In this document: piece by piece, positions 49,929 to 58,643 of the stretch
How positions within the stretch are numbered: position 1 is the stretch's first letter
How the letters are laid out: each line of letters opens with the position of its first letter
Assembly (NCBI GenBank): GCA_964017155.1
Contig: OZ024867.1
Coordinates: forward strand, 9,565,525-9,629,524
DNA length: 64,000 nt
Source: Oasisia sp. SBJ-2009
Lineage: Eukaryota; Annelida; Polychaeta; Sabellida; Siboglinidae
Direction of reading: 5' to 3'
Program-made: the position numbers and the translations under genes
Notes under the pieces: model-generated
The model's database searches: none
What the model saw: the letters and a program-made list of their open reading frames with translations, nothing else
What the model was told of the DNA's origin: nothing

Positions 49929-50188
49929 ATGGCGTCAGAAATAGCGAGATTAATTAATTGTGGAGAAGTCGATAGTGACAATATCAACAGTTTGTTAGAG
50001 GAATATCTCTACAAAAGCGATGACGAGAGTGACAGTGACACAGACTCAGATGTTTGCAACGGTGCATCATCGGATGAGAACGATGAAATCGACGAACGGC
50101 GAAATGGCTACGACGATGCCGTGGCCTTGACGAAGAGATCGTCTAGGATTCCACCGACGAGGAACTTGCCAAGGTCAGTCGCTTTAGG
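49929..50188 (+). CDS. first exon of a transposase-like gene, acidic N-terminus
   Basis: ATGGCGTCAG opens a frame starting MASEIARLINCGEVDSDNIN. It continues through an acidic serine/aspartate tract (DDESDSDTDSD) to RSSRIPPTRNLPR. Donor choices are CAAG|GTCAGT (50175) and TTAG|GTATGT (50189). An acidic start followed by exons with a CxC...C motif and then LIDEA, GQNKN and GHTKF motifs fits a transposase-like family widespread in cnidarian, mollusc and fish genomes. I believe it corresponds to the DUF7869 group, but the name is from memory. Later blocks are frameshifted, so the gene is dead even though this exon is open. Confidence 0.5.
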
Positions 50189-50854
50189 TATGTATGTCCA
50201 AACGTATTCCTATTGTATAAAAGTGTATACAATAATGATTAAGAGCGTAATCAGTGTCTGATATCATTTACATTTTGTTTACCTCTCTGTCTGAGTGCTT
50301 GTGCACTTAAGTTGTACTCCAGTAGAATTCATAATTTTCGCTTTATACCTCAATTTATGTGCACACGTGGCTGATATGTCAGTATATGTTGGTATATATT
50401 GGTATGATGTAATGTTATTAGCAGTTATGTTTAAGGAGACCAGCGGGTCGAGAAATAAAAAAAATACGGTTTTTAGATCATGTCATTTTCAGATGCATTG
50501 GTATCTTATACAGCTCTGTGCAAGAGCATATTTCAATATTTCAAGAATGAATACCAATAAAAACATCATTTATAACATGCCCCTCATTCTTCAAGAAGCA
50601 AAATCCACCGTGGTAGCCATTTTTAAATGTCCGGGAATGACTAAAAAGAACGTTCGAGTCCAGAGACACGCCGCCTAGTAAATCCGCCATGTTTGTAACC
50701 GTCTTGTCCGGAAGTTTACACATAACCGGATGTGGTGTTCTGGGAGTTCTAGAATTTAATTATATGCATCTATTTCGGGAAAATGTATGCGACCTCTACT
50801 GCCATATAAGGATTTGTTACGCGATCCATGGCTCATTATAATATCGCGTAAATA

Positions 50855-50946
50855 TCTAATCCAATGAACGCGCCCGGCGCACCAATGATCGCATCATTGC
50901 CCAATCAGCGCCGTTTCCGGCAGCTGCAGGATGAGAAAGCAAATGG
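50855..50946 (+). promoter_or_regulatory. triple CCAAT-box promoter-like segment
   Basis: Three CCAAT boxes at 50861, 50882 and 50901 are spaced about 20 bp apart, the last as CCAATCAGCG, an NF-Y type site. They lie in a short GC-rich patch directly before an ATG (50943) that opens a 50-codon frame (MASTGKTLTIRHAFW). The peptide is not recognised. It could be an alternative promoter of the transposase-like gene or of an unrelated short gene. Confidence 0.3.
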
Positions 50947-51543
50947 CGTCGACCGGCAAAACGTTAACAATTCGTCACGCATTTTGGGTCAAAAACACAC
51001 TTATAAATAAGGTTGGCACAATAATAAAATGTTGTTCCTATATGAATCTGATGCTTGGTAGTCATGTTCATTATGCAGACACTTATAAATGATTTAGTTA
51101 ATGGTTATTAGTGGTTTCTAGGTGTGCTGTCAATATTATATGACATGCTGTCGTTTTTTGTCATTTTCTCAAAATCACGTTTTTGCACATTTGTGAAATT
51201 TCAAATAATTATTCCCAAAAAACTATGAAAGATAGACATCTGAAATTTGTTCCATCTGTTCACATGTTAGTGACACACACAATAAGACTCATTTGACCAT
51301 TGCAGCTGACTACATGGAGTTGTCAGATATGAAACATTACAGTTGACCAACGTCCAAAAAACGTTATTTCTGAAAAATCATTTTACAAGCATAGAACACA
51401 TTAGATCTTTCAAGCTCAAACCACCTTATTGTATGAAGGGACATTCTAGCTAATGAATTTGAGCAGTTTCATGAATCCACATGAAACCATTGACTCAGAA
51501 TAATTTTTTTTAATTCACCCCTCTGTGTAATTTTAAAATGTCG

Positions 51544-51557
51544 GTTGCTATGGCAAC
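51544..51557 (+). promoter_or_regulatory. X-box-like palindrome (RFX type)
   Basis: GTTGCTATGGCAAC matches the RFX X-box consensus of two inverted half sites. It lies in what is probably an intron. Single occurrence; function unproven. Confidence 0.2.
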
Positions 51558-51781
51558 ACATATGCAAATGAGTTCAAATTTTACACACTAAGTGCTGTTC
51601 ACATAACGAACGTGTATGCCAAATTTGGTTGAGATATATAGAGTATTAACATAAATATGGCACATAGCTGTTCTCGAGTAGTTGGTACCCTTAAATAAAA
51701 ATATTAATGATTTATTTGGCATTAAATAATTATTGTTTTTTATTAATTGATGGTAATTCAGAATAAAAAAATTCATTTCAG

Positions 51782-51895
51782 ATGCTCATGCAAACACAAC
51801 AAAGGGGAACCATGTTACACTGCGTTCAAGCCAGAACAAATTGTTGACATGCGATTGAAAAGATTGCTGATTTTACACCAAATGAGAGAATGATT
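51782..51895 (+). pseudogene. transposase-like gene, CxC zinc-motif block
   Basis: After an acceptor ATTTCAG the frame reads CSCKHNKGEPCYTAFKPEQI and then VDMRLK. In related proteins this is a cysteine-rich segment (C-x-C ... C-[FY]-T-x-F ... MR). The downstream part (IADFTPNER) is one base out of frame. It belongs with the exon at 49929 and the blocks from 52314. Confidence 0.55.
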
Positions 51896-52313
51896 ACAAT
51901 TATTACTAGTATGATTATTTTCAATATAGTTTTTCGGTCAATTTATGTAACGTAATAATGTGCTTGCCTCAACACCTGGGTAGGTTGTTGTATTTTACAT
52001 TTAATTATAAGTTGTTCTGTTTTATAAGTTGTGGTTCTCTTTTTGGGGCTATTCAAGAAGCAAGTTTCAAGAAACCCTAGACAAGGAAGTAGTCGCTTAC
52101 AAACGATGTAATCTCCTTATCTTGAATGTGATATGATATATATTTATGTATCCTACCAGAATACTGCATATTATAATTAGTATTGTAAATAAAGAAACAA
52201 CTACGTAACTAAAACTGTAACAGCATCATAACAATGAGATGGAGGATTTGTTTGTGATTTAATGGTAGTGACTGATTGTGGGCAGGTCGGTGATGACTGA
52301 CTACATTTGACAG

Positions 52314-52897
52314 GAACATTTGCGAGTAGTCCACCTGGCACGTTTGTTCTACAAGGCGATGGTGACAGCTGCCAAACAGACCTGTGGCGAGCTGCAACTG
52401 GTGGAGTTCAGCAGCAGTGCTCAGGTGACATGGTTATCAGATCTCAATGCACTACAGTTTCAACTCTGTGCAGTAAGCTCACCTGTCAAGTGACCGTCTC
52501 CAGCCAGGCCCCTAGTACTTCCTCGTTCCCAGGAAGTGTAGGATATTTGGGTCTGCTGCGAGGGGCTCCCGAGGCAGGTGAACTTCCTGATCGATGAGGC
52601 CCATCTCATTTCGAAGGGGTCGAACGCTGTCGTGTCGTACATACACTATTTTTTTGAGTGTTTTGGCCTGGGTGAGACCACTGCCAACCTTCACAATTAT
52701 GCAGGACAAAACAAGAATCGTTTTGTCCTGTTGTATTTGGCATGGAGGGTCACCATGGATCTTCACCAGTCCATCACATTCAACTTTCTAATTGTGGGAC
52801 ACACAAAGTTCGGTCCCTGATGCTTGCTTTGGGCTTCTCAAGTGGGTATTCAATTGCCATGCAATTTTGTCGCTATCAGAGCTTGAGACTGTGGTGA
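52314..52897 (+). pseudogene. transposase-like gene, core block with GHTKF motif
   Basis: After a CAG acceptor the frame reads EHLRVVHLARLFYKAM. Out-of-frame pieces follow (MHYSFNSVQ, then a stop; PRKCRIFG; CCEGLPRQVNFLIDEA; HNYAGQNKNRF; ITFNFLIVGHTKFG; then, after a +1 shift at about 52819, ACFGLLKW). The order matches the family core (HYSFDFAQQ ... GVCCEGLPRQ ... LIDEA ... HADNCxGQNKN ... GHTKFxPD). In the GQNKN motif the expected A-D is missing and C is Y, so the presumed acidic catalytic site is lost. Several stops and shifts show an old pseudogene. It is cut at about 52897 by a LINE. Confidence 0.7.
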
Positions 52898-53440
52898 ATT
52901 TCAATTCAATTCAACTCAATAACTTTATTCCGGAACATTACATCCATATAAAAAACTAAAGTATGACTAATAACTATATACATAAGGCATTTTCCACCAA
53001 TGGTGACACAGTGGTGAAGTATATAGAGCATCACTATTCATGTTACTCTGTAGTATTGCATTGCCAGATCTAGCTGTACCCGTCAACAAAATGATACACA
53101 TTATTTTCTAATTAACATTTTACATGTGGGTAAGCCTCTTGACACAAACATGACTCGCATTACAGTCTCGAGGTTCATTGCATAAAAATTGTATGCTACA
53201 CAAGTTTACTCATTGACTCTGCTCTATAGCAACACCACAGCTGGCTTGTATATAATGAAGTACAGTAGGATTTAAATAAAGTACATTTTACACATTCTGT
53301 ACACATGTAAAACGTTTGGATCAAGGCATTACCCTGAGCATAAATTCTCTTGTTTTGCCTAGATATGTCATCATTGTCGCATAGATCTTCTATGATAATA
53401 TGCCCAAGATATTTATACTTACTAACCCTTGGCAAAGTTT
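52898..53440 (-). mobile_element. LINE 3' fragment inside the transposase-like gene
   Basis: The minus strand encodes KYKYLGHIIIEDLCDNDDIS, then QNKRIYAQGNALI, VKCTLFKSYCTSLYTSQLW, and after a shift VAYNFYAMNLETVMRV. These are the segments after the reverse transcriptase palm in CR1-like LINEs (KYLG..I..D..DDxDI ... LFxSYCTxLYxxxLW ... VAYNxxxR). The 3' end near 52900 reads AATAAAGTTATTGAGTTGAA followed by TTGAA repeats. TTTCA occurs at both borders and may be the target duplication. The fragment is 5'-truncated and broken. Confidence 0.75.
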
Positions 53441-54323
53441 CACCATGAGAGTGCCTGTCTGAACTCATGCCAGTTGGTCGGCACAGAAGATGGAACATCA
53501 CTCGTGCCAGTTGGTTGGCACAAAAGATGGAACGTCACTCGTGCCAGTTGGTTGGCACAGAAGATGGAACATCACTCGTGCCAGTTGGTCGGCACAGAAG
53601 ATGGAACGTCACTCGTGACAGTTGGTCGGCACAGAAGATGGAACGTCAATCTTGCCAGTTGGTCGGCACAGCAGATGAAACGTCACTCGTGCCAGTTGGT
53701 CGGCACAGAAGATGGAACGTGACTCGTGCCAGTTGGTTGGCACAGAAGATGGAACGTCACTCATGCCAGTTGGTCGGCACAGAAGATGGAACGTCACTCG
53801 TGCCAGTTGGTCGACACAGAAGATGGAACGTCACTCGTGCCAGTTGGTTGGCACAGAAGATGGAACATCACTCGTGCCAATTGGTCGGCACAGAAGATGG
53901 AACGTCACTCGTGCCAGTTGGTCGACACAGAAGATGGAACGTCACTCATGCCAGTTGGTTGGCACAGAAGATGGAACATCACTCGTGCCAGTTGGTCGGC
54001 ACAGAAGATGGAACGTCACTCGTGCCAATTGGTCGGCACAGAAGATGCAACGTCACTCGTGCCAGTTGGTCGGCACAGAAGATGGAACGTCACTCGTGCC
54101 AATTGGTCGGCACAGAAGATGGAACGTCACTCGTGTCAGTTGGTCGGCACAGAAGATGGAACGTCACTCATGCCAGTTGGTTGGCACAAAAGATGGCACG
54201 TCACTCGTGCCAGTTGGTTGGCACAAAAGATGGAATGTCACTCGTGCCAGTTGCACACTGGCAAGCCCACCTGGGTCCCCACTTCAAGGCATTTCCAGGC
54301 ATTAAGAAGTACTTTCATTTCAG
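53441..54323 (+). pseudogene. transposase-like gene, C-terminal exon expanded by a minisatellite
   Basis: The left edge reads ESACLNSCQLVGTEDGTSLV and the right edge PVAHWQAHLGPHFKAFPGIK, then KYFHF, with a donor CAG|GTACAT at 54324. Family members have one SAxxN-xxQLVGxEDGxxxVPxxxW segment here, followed by PGIKKYHHFR. In this copy the QLVGTEDGTSLV segment is repeated 21 times as 37-bp DNA units. Splicing 54323 to 54595 restores the family's HFR..GVVFVK junction in phase, so the exon border is real. Confidence 0.65.
53469..54253 (+). repeat. 37-bp minisatellite, 21 units
   Basis: Units of the form GCCAGTTGGTCGGCACAGAA plus GATGGAACGTCACTCGT, 37 bp each, start exactly at 53469 and end with a partial copy at 54246. 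Because 37 is not a multiple of 3 and the unit lacks stops, all three plus frames stay open for 200-300 codons. Frequent differences between units are G/A or C/T changes. The unit equals a coding segment of the exon containing it. Confidence 0.95.
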
Positions 54324-54594
54324 GTACATTCAGTGCGAAATGTTACAATTGAATGACAAAGTTTAACACTATGTATTTTTTACAGTTCCTACAAGGTGTC
54401 TTCACTGCTTATAAAGATATTTATTTGTAGTTTATCTTTCCGCCTCTCAGACCTTTTACAAGGCCAGACTGCTTATATTAGTTCCTCTCATACATTTTAA
54501 TTAAATTTGTAATGTAATACTTACTATATATATATATACAATGGAAATTTTCAGATGTTTGCTTATGCCTATATGAAACATGCTGGGATTTCAG

Positions 54595-54780
54595 GTTTGG
54601 CGTTGTCTTTGTGAAGATGAAAAATAAGAGCGCAGAGGAATGATTCGACTTGTTGTCCGACTGCAGCGAACCTCTGCCAGCAGTTTCACCAGTCGCCATG
54701 AAGCCCCTGGACTGACACACGAGTGACAGCAGTACCTTCACAAGAACATCCGACCATTTGTGAAGGACCGTGACAGGACC
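54595..54780 (+). pseudogene. transposase-like gene, last exon
   Basis: After ATTTCAG the frame reads FGVVFVKMKNKSAEE then TGA. Beyond one shifted base come GLTHE, a second TGA, and QQYLHKNIRPFVKDRDRT. The family ends with a similar GLxxERxxYLxxxIRxF segment, so both stops are likely CGA-to-TGA changes. The reading passes straight into the next minisatellite, whose first unit encodes TISCPRG. Confidence 0.6.
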
Positions 54781-55103
54781 ATCTCCTGCCCCCGTGGCAG
54801 GATCATCAACTGCCCCATGGCAGGACCATCCACTGCCCCCGTGGCAGGACCATCTCCTGCCCCCGTGGCAGGATCATCAACTGCCCCATGGCAGGACCAT
54901 CTCCTGCCCCCGTGGCAGGACCATCTCCTGCCCCCGTGACAGAACTATTCGCTGCCCCCGTGGCAGGACCATCTCCTGCCCCCGTGGCAGGACCATCTCC
55001 TGCCCCCGTGGCAGGACCATCCGCTGCCCCCGTGGCAGGACCATCTCCTGCCCCCGTGGCAGGACCATCCGCTGCCCCCGTGGCAGGACCATCCTCTACC
55101 CCC
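54772..55103 (+). repeat. 24-bp minisatellite, about 14 units
   Basis: Unit GGCAGGACCATCTCCTGCCC plus CCGT, with two 23-bp variants (GGATCATCAACTGCCCCATG). A 24-bp unit keeps frame: it reads RTISCPRG or GPSPAPVA depending on frame. The first unit continues the last exon of the transposase-like gene, so this array also appears to have grown from its coding end. Confidence 0.92.
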
Positions 55104-55164
55104 AGAAGAAGACTACGTGGTCATCGAGCTGACATGTCAACCTCACCTTCTCCATTGCCCAAGG

Positions 55165-55395
55165 GAGGTCGCCTTGGTGCTGGCAGGGAGCTTACGGTGG
55201 TGCTGGCAGGCGGGCCGCGGTGGTACTGGCAAGGGGGTCGCGGTGGTGTTGGTAGGGGGGTCACGGTGGTGCTGGCAGGGGGGTCGCAGTGGTACTGGCA
55301 GGGGGTCGCAGGGCAGCCAGGGGGTCGCGGTGGTGCTGGCAGGGGGGTCGCGGTGGTGCTGGCGCAGCCAGGGGGTGTGGTGGTGGTGGTGCACA
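55165..55395 (+). repeat. GC-rich minisatellite, about 23-bp period, roughly 10 units
   Basis: Imperfect units of GGTGGTGCTGGCAGGGGGGT plus CGC, with strong G/C strand asymmetry. Open frames on both strands are artefacts. The G-rich strand has many GGG runs and could form quadruplexes. Confidence 0.85.
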
Positions 55396-55444
55396 AAAAT
55401 GTGGACCGACATTCACTGTTTTGTGAATTTCACTTTTTAGTCTA

Positions 55445-56527
55445 GTTTATACATTGTTTGTTGTTCATCAAAACTAATTCTACTTGCCTGACAAACCAGA
55501 CTCCTTGTGTGACCAAAAGTTAAGACCATTCAATATTGCAAACGTCTTGCATATAACTTTAATATCCAATACTATTTCTTCATATTTGCAGCAACTTGAG
55601 AGTATACCATAAGCTTGGACTGTGCCAAATATAAGAGAATTTGGTTCATGGTAACTAAGGTAGTTCTAAGCAAACGTTCTTAAGGGCCCATGATCTCCTA
55701 AAATCTGTTTTCGTTATTTTTCAACTTAGCTTATTGAAATTATAGGGTAACATCATTTATATATAAAAACAATTTTACACATTAATTATAAAAACATTGT
55801 CCACCAGGTGGCGGTGTAGTCGCCCCATAACTTAAATTTTGGTTGCTTCCCGTGAAAAGTGTACCGGGAAAATGGATCGACCAAATGTGTTCAAACTTAG
55901 TATACCAATAGAATACATAAAATAGCATACTATGACACTTTGATTTTTTTGCTTACTTTACAAAAACAATTTATATGAATTTTTGAATCTTTGCTAATTT
56001 TCGTAAGTACATTTTCTATCAAAGTCATGATATTACATGTAATCCAAACAGGTTATCTACAATATGAGTGTGTCATAGTGTAGCAAATTATCTTGGGGAG
56101 AAATGCTGAAAATTTCAGAGGATTCTGTTCATAAATAGCCGAGTTCTACTGAACAAGAGATTGCTCATCGACAAAAAACATTTTACTGAGAAAACGGGCA
56201 TTGAAGTTTCTCAACATTCCAATAACAAATTTTACAGGCAAAAATCGAACTGCCGTTATAACAGTACATGCAATGCTTCCATAGTCGATTGTCTTTCCAC
56301 TGATATATATATTGTTCATCATTTGGTTGAGAAAATGTGTATAAACATTATATTAGACATGAATGAATGACTGAATGATGTTTTTTTATTCGACCAGTAT
56401 TTCACACAAATACATCCATGTCAAAACAACTCATATTTATGTCATTGTTATCACTAAAAAATCGAACTACAGCTAAAACTACAGTCTTTCACCAGTTCAT
56501 TTGAACTTCAATTGTTCTGGATTCAAC
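55445..56527. other. AT-rich intergenic sequence, no gene seen
   Basis: No coding or RNA signal recognised. A CTCF-type motif lies at 55801. Confidence 0.5.
55801..55815 (+). promoter_or_regulatory. CTCF-like motif
   Basis: CCACCAGGTGGCGGT fits the CTCF core consensus CCASYAGRKGGCRS at all positions. It stands alone in an AT-rich stretch. Function inferred only. Confidence 0.35.
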
Positions 56528-57982
56528 CTAGAATCCTCCAGCGGCATAGTCACTGGCTGAAGCATCAGCCTCGGCCGCACGAGTGAATCTACGGGCCCGT
56601 CGTGCAGTCTTGGTCGATGCTTCAGCCTGCCGCTCCGCTTCCCGGATTCTTTTCCTGTCGGCCTTCTCGGCCGATGTGATGAGTCGCTCTCCTGAAGCGA
56701 TGCCCATGGTGCCACACAGACGCCGCATGGTCACCTCCACCCACTGTTGAATTCTGTCACCGCAGCACATGTGGCAGAAAGCACTCGCTGCAAGCCAACA
56801 AATCCTGCCTTCGGACACTTGGCCCAGATCTTGGAGTGGAGGCTCTCATTTGGGTTCTGTGTCTTGCCCAGCAGACATTGCTCCAGGAGACTCTTGTCGG
56901 AGAGGCGGGTGTAGGCGTCTTTGACGTGTTTAGCAACTTCAGGTGACAGCGCCGTGTGGACGTTGACGCGGTGAGGTCCTGGCTTCTGCCCGGTGGCGAG
57001 TGCCTTCTGGTAGAAGCACCAGCTGTCAGCTCCCACCGGGCAGCGGTCGTGCTGGGGCTTCTCGTCTGTGGACGAGGTAAAATGAGGCCCACACTGCATC
57101 GTGCATCTTGTTCAGCTTGCCAGTGTTGCCACGAACTGCCAGGTAGTAAAACTCTTCTAACCTGTCCATGGTGATTTTGGTCAGCCGGCCGAAACCCCGT
57201 CCTCCAAGGGTGACTCCACTCTTCTTGCCGGATGCTGCCAACTTGCGCAGGGCTGTGCCGAGTCGTTTGGCGACGTGGTTGACGCATTCCTCCTTATGCA
57301 CTTCCACGTCAGCATACACACGCAAGTTGGTCAGGTGCTTGAACGACTTGGAGTCACCGTCGGAGACCATCGTGGTGTACCAAAACCCCCGTTCCATGGA
57401 ACGATTCCAGAGGATCTCTGCAGCCTCGACCTCCATCCCTCCTGAGGTGCCTCGATAGTTCTGGTTGCACTCAGTGTGCGAGTCGAGCCATCTGTTGAAC
57501 TTGGCGCTGTTTCCTCGATACTGGCTCTTCGCAATCGCGCAGCGTTGGCAGTACAGCGCAAGCACTGCCAAGTCCAACACCAGTCCTGTCTCCACGTGGA
57601 CTACACAGCCGATGCCGTACAGGGAGTTATGCCCCCTCTTCATCCACGACCCATCAAAAGTCACAGTCAGGTCGAGGATGGAGTCATCAGTGATCGATGG
57701 GTCACGCTCTCTGTACATCTGACGCACAGTGTTGGCCGCATCGTCAAATAGGCTGCTCACCACCGTCATGTTGGCAGCAGTGACAGCCTTCACGTGCCTC
57801 GAGTACGACTTGTGCTGCAAGGGCTCCATGTCCATGAAGCGGCACAGCTTGACAAGGCCGGCATGGCCCACACCCATGTCCATGGTTGCAGCCACAGCCT
57901 GGCGGACAACAACAAAAGGCACGTTGCCTGCTTTCTCCTCGTCGACTCGGTCGGACGACAGCGTCGAATTCAGTACTGCCCC
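56528..57982 (-). pseudogene. Mutator-like transposase, truncated and frameshifted
   Basis: Read from 57922 down, the frame carries LTVTFDGSWMKRGHNSLYGI (first Asp), CQRC (zinc-type pair), YTTMVSDGDSKSF (second Asp) and EECVNHVAKRLGTALRKL. A shift near 57085 moves to a second frame with STDEKPQHDRCP, DSWC and KTQNPNESLHSKIWAKCP (the catalytic Glu). A second shift near 56745 leads to an alanine/arginine-rich tail ending in a stop at 56528. This is the Mutator-like transposase domain, a cut-and-paste DDE enzyme. The N-terminus stops at about 57983, where the endonuclease segment begins. Two frameshifts and the missing start make it inactive. It belongs to a different subfamily from the copies at 58644 and 62343. 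Confidence 0.82.
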
Positions 57983-58253
57983 ACGTGATTTACGTTAAAT
58001 GTCGGCAACTTCGTGGTGGTGGTTTGCGCTGGAAACTGATGAGAGTTCATCGTTTAGCATACATGTTGCACCACACTGAATGGGAACTTCCGCCAGATAT
58101 GCACTGTAGCCACTTGTGTCACAATTCTCTATGTATAAATGTCAATCATTTAATACTCGAGACTCCATTTGTGAATGGTAACAGGAGGCAGTGTGCTAGA
58201 GAAAACATATGCTTAGGCCATGATCAAGCCCCACCATGCATTTTTTTTTTAAA
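57983..58253 (+). pseudogene. I-PpoI-like His-Cys box endonuclease, 5'-truncated copy
   Basis: From GTGATTTACGTTAAATG on, this matches the intact copy at 61521 with few changes (Trp to Arg, Lys to Thr). It encodes MRVHRLAYMLH, HCSHLCHNSLCINVNHL, NGNRRQC and CLGHDQAPPCIFF. The catalytic-type His, Asn and zinc ligands are kept, but the first 44 or so residues, including CLLWTG, are replaced by antisense Mutator-like sequence. The poly-T at its 3' end is longer than in the intact copy and reads on as lysine and other codons. Product probably inactive. Confidence 0.8.
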
Positions 58254-58281
58254 ACACATACCTTTTAAGAATAGGAGGTAA

Positions 58282-58643
58282 TGAAATTAATTGCAATTAG
58301 CATGTACTTACCATTGCATAAGTCGTTCATCAGTCTCCATTTCTTTTGATCAGATCTGTCTGTCTGTGCGTCCTTTTGTTGGCCCATACAGCATTGTGTT
58401 TGCAGGTTGTGTCAGACAGTGTAGTCTTTCTTCTGTTGATCCAGGTCTGGCTTATTGTGTATTGTCTAATTGTCTGTGTACCCTCTGTGTATTCTCTATT
58501 GTAAGTAAATCACTGGGGTGTGACAACTCAGAGTTCTACTAATTATGTGTGAGCTAGATAGGTGTGGTCGTCTACAGATCTGTCACGAAGACAGTAGGGG
58601 TGTTCTACCACAGTGCTCTTATTCACCTTGACCTTGGTTTTTT
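58282..58643. other. spacer between convergent genes
   Basis: This shared 3' region between the plus-strand endonuclease and the minus-strand transposase is repeated at 61950-62342 with about the same sequence. It contains TCTGTCTGTCTGTGCGTCC and a long CT/GT-rich stretch. I see no gene. Confidence 0.6.

Noticed and set aside
53467..54366. A 299-codon frame and two others of about 200 codons over the 37-bp repeats
   Set aside because: All three plus frames are open through the same minisatellite; only the edge pieces resemble a protein family.
55117..55445. Gly/Val-rich and Pro/Thr-rich frames on both strands
   Set aside because: They are artefacts of the GC-rich minisatellite; no start context, splice support or family resemblance.
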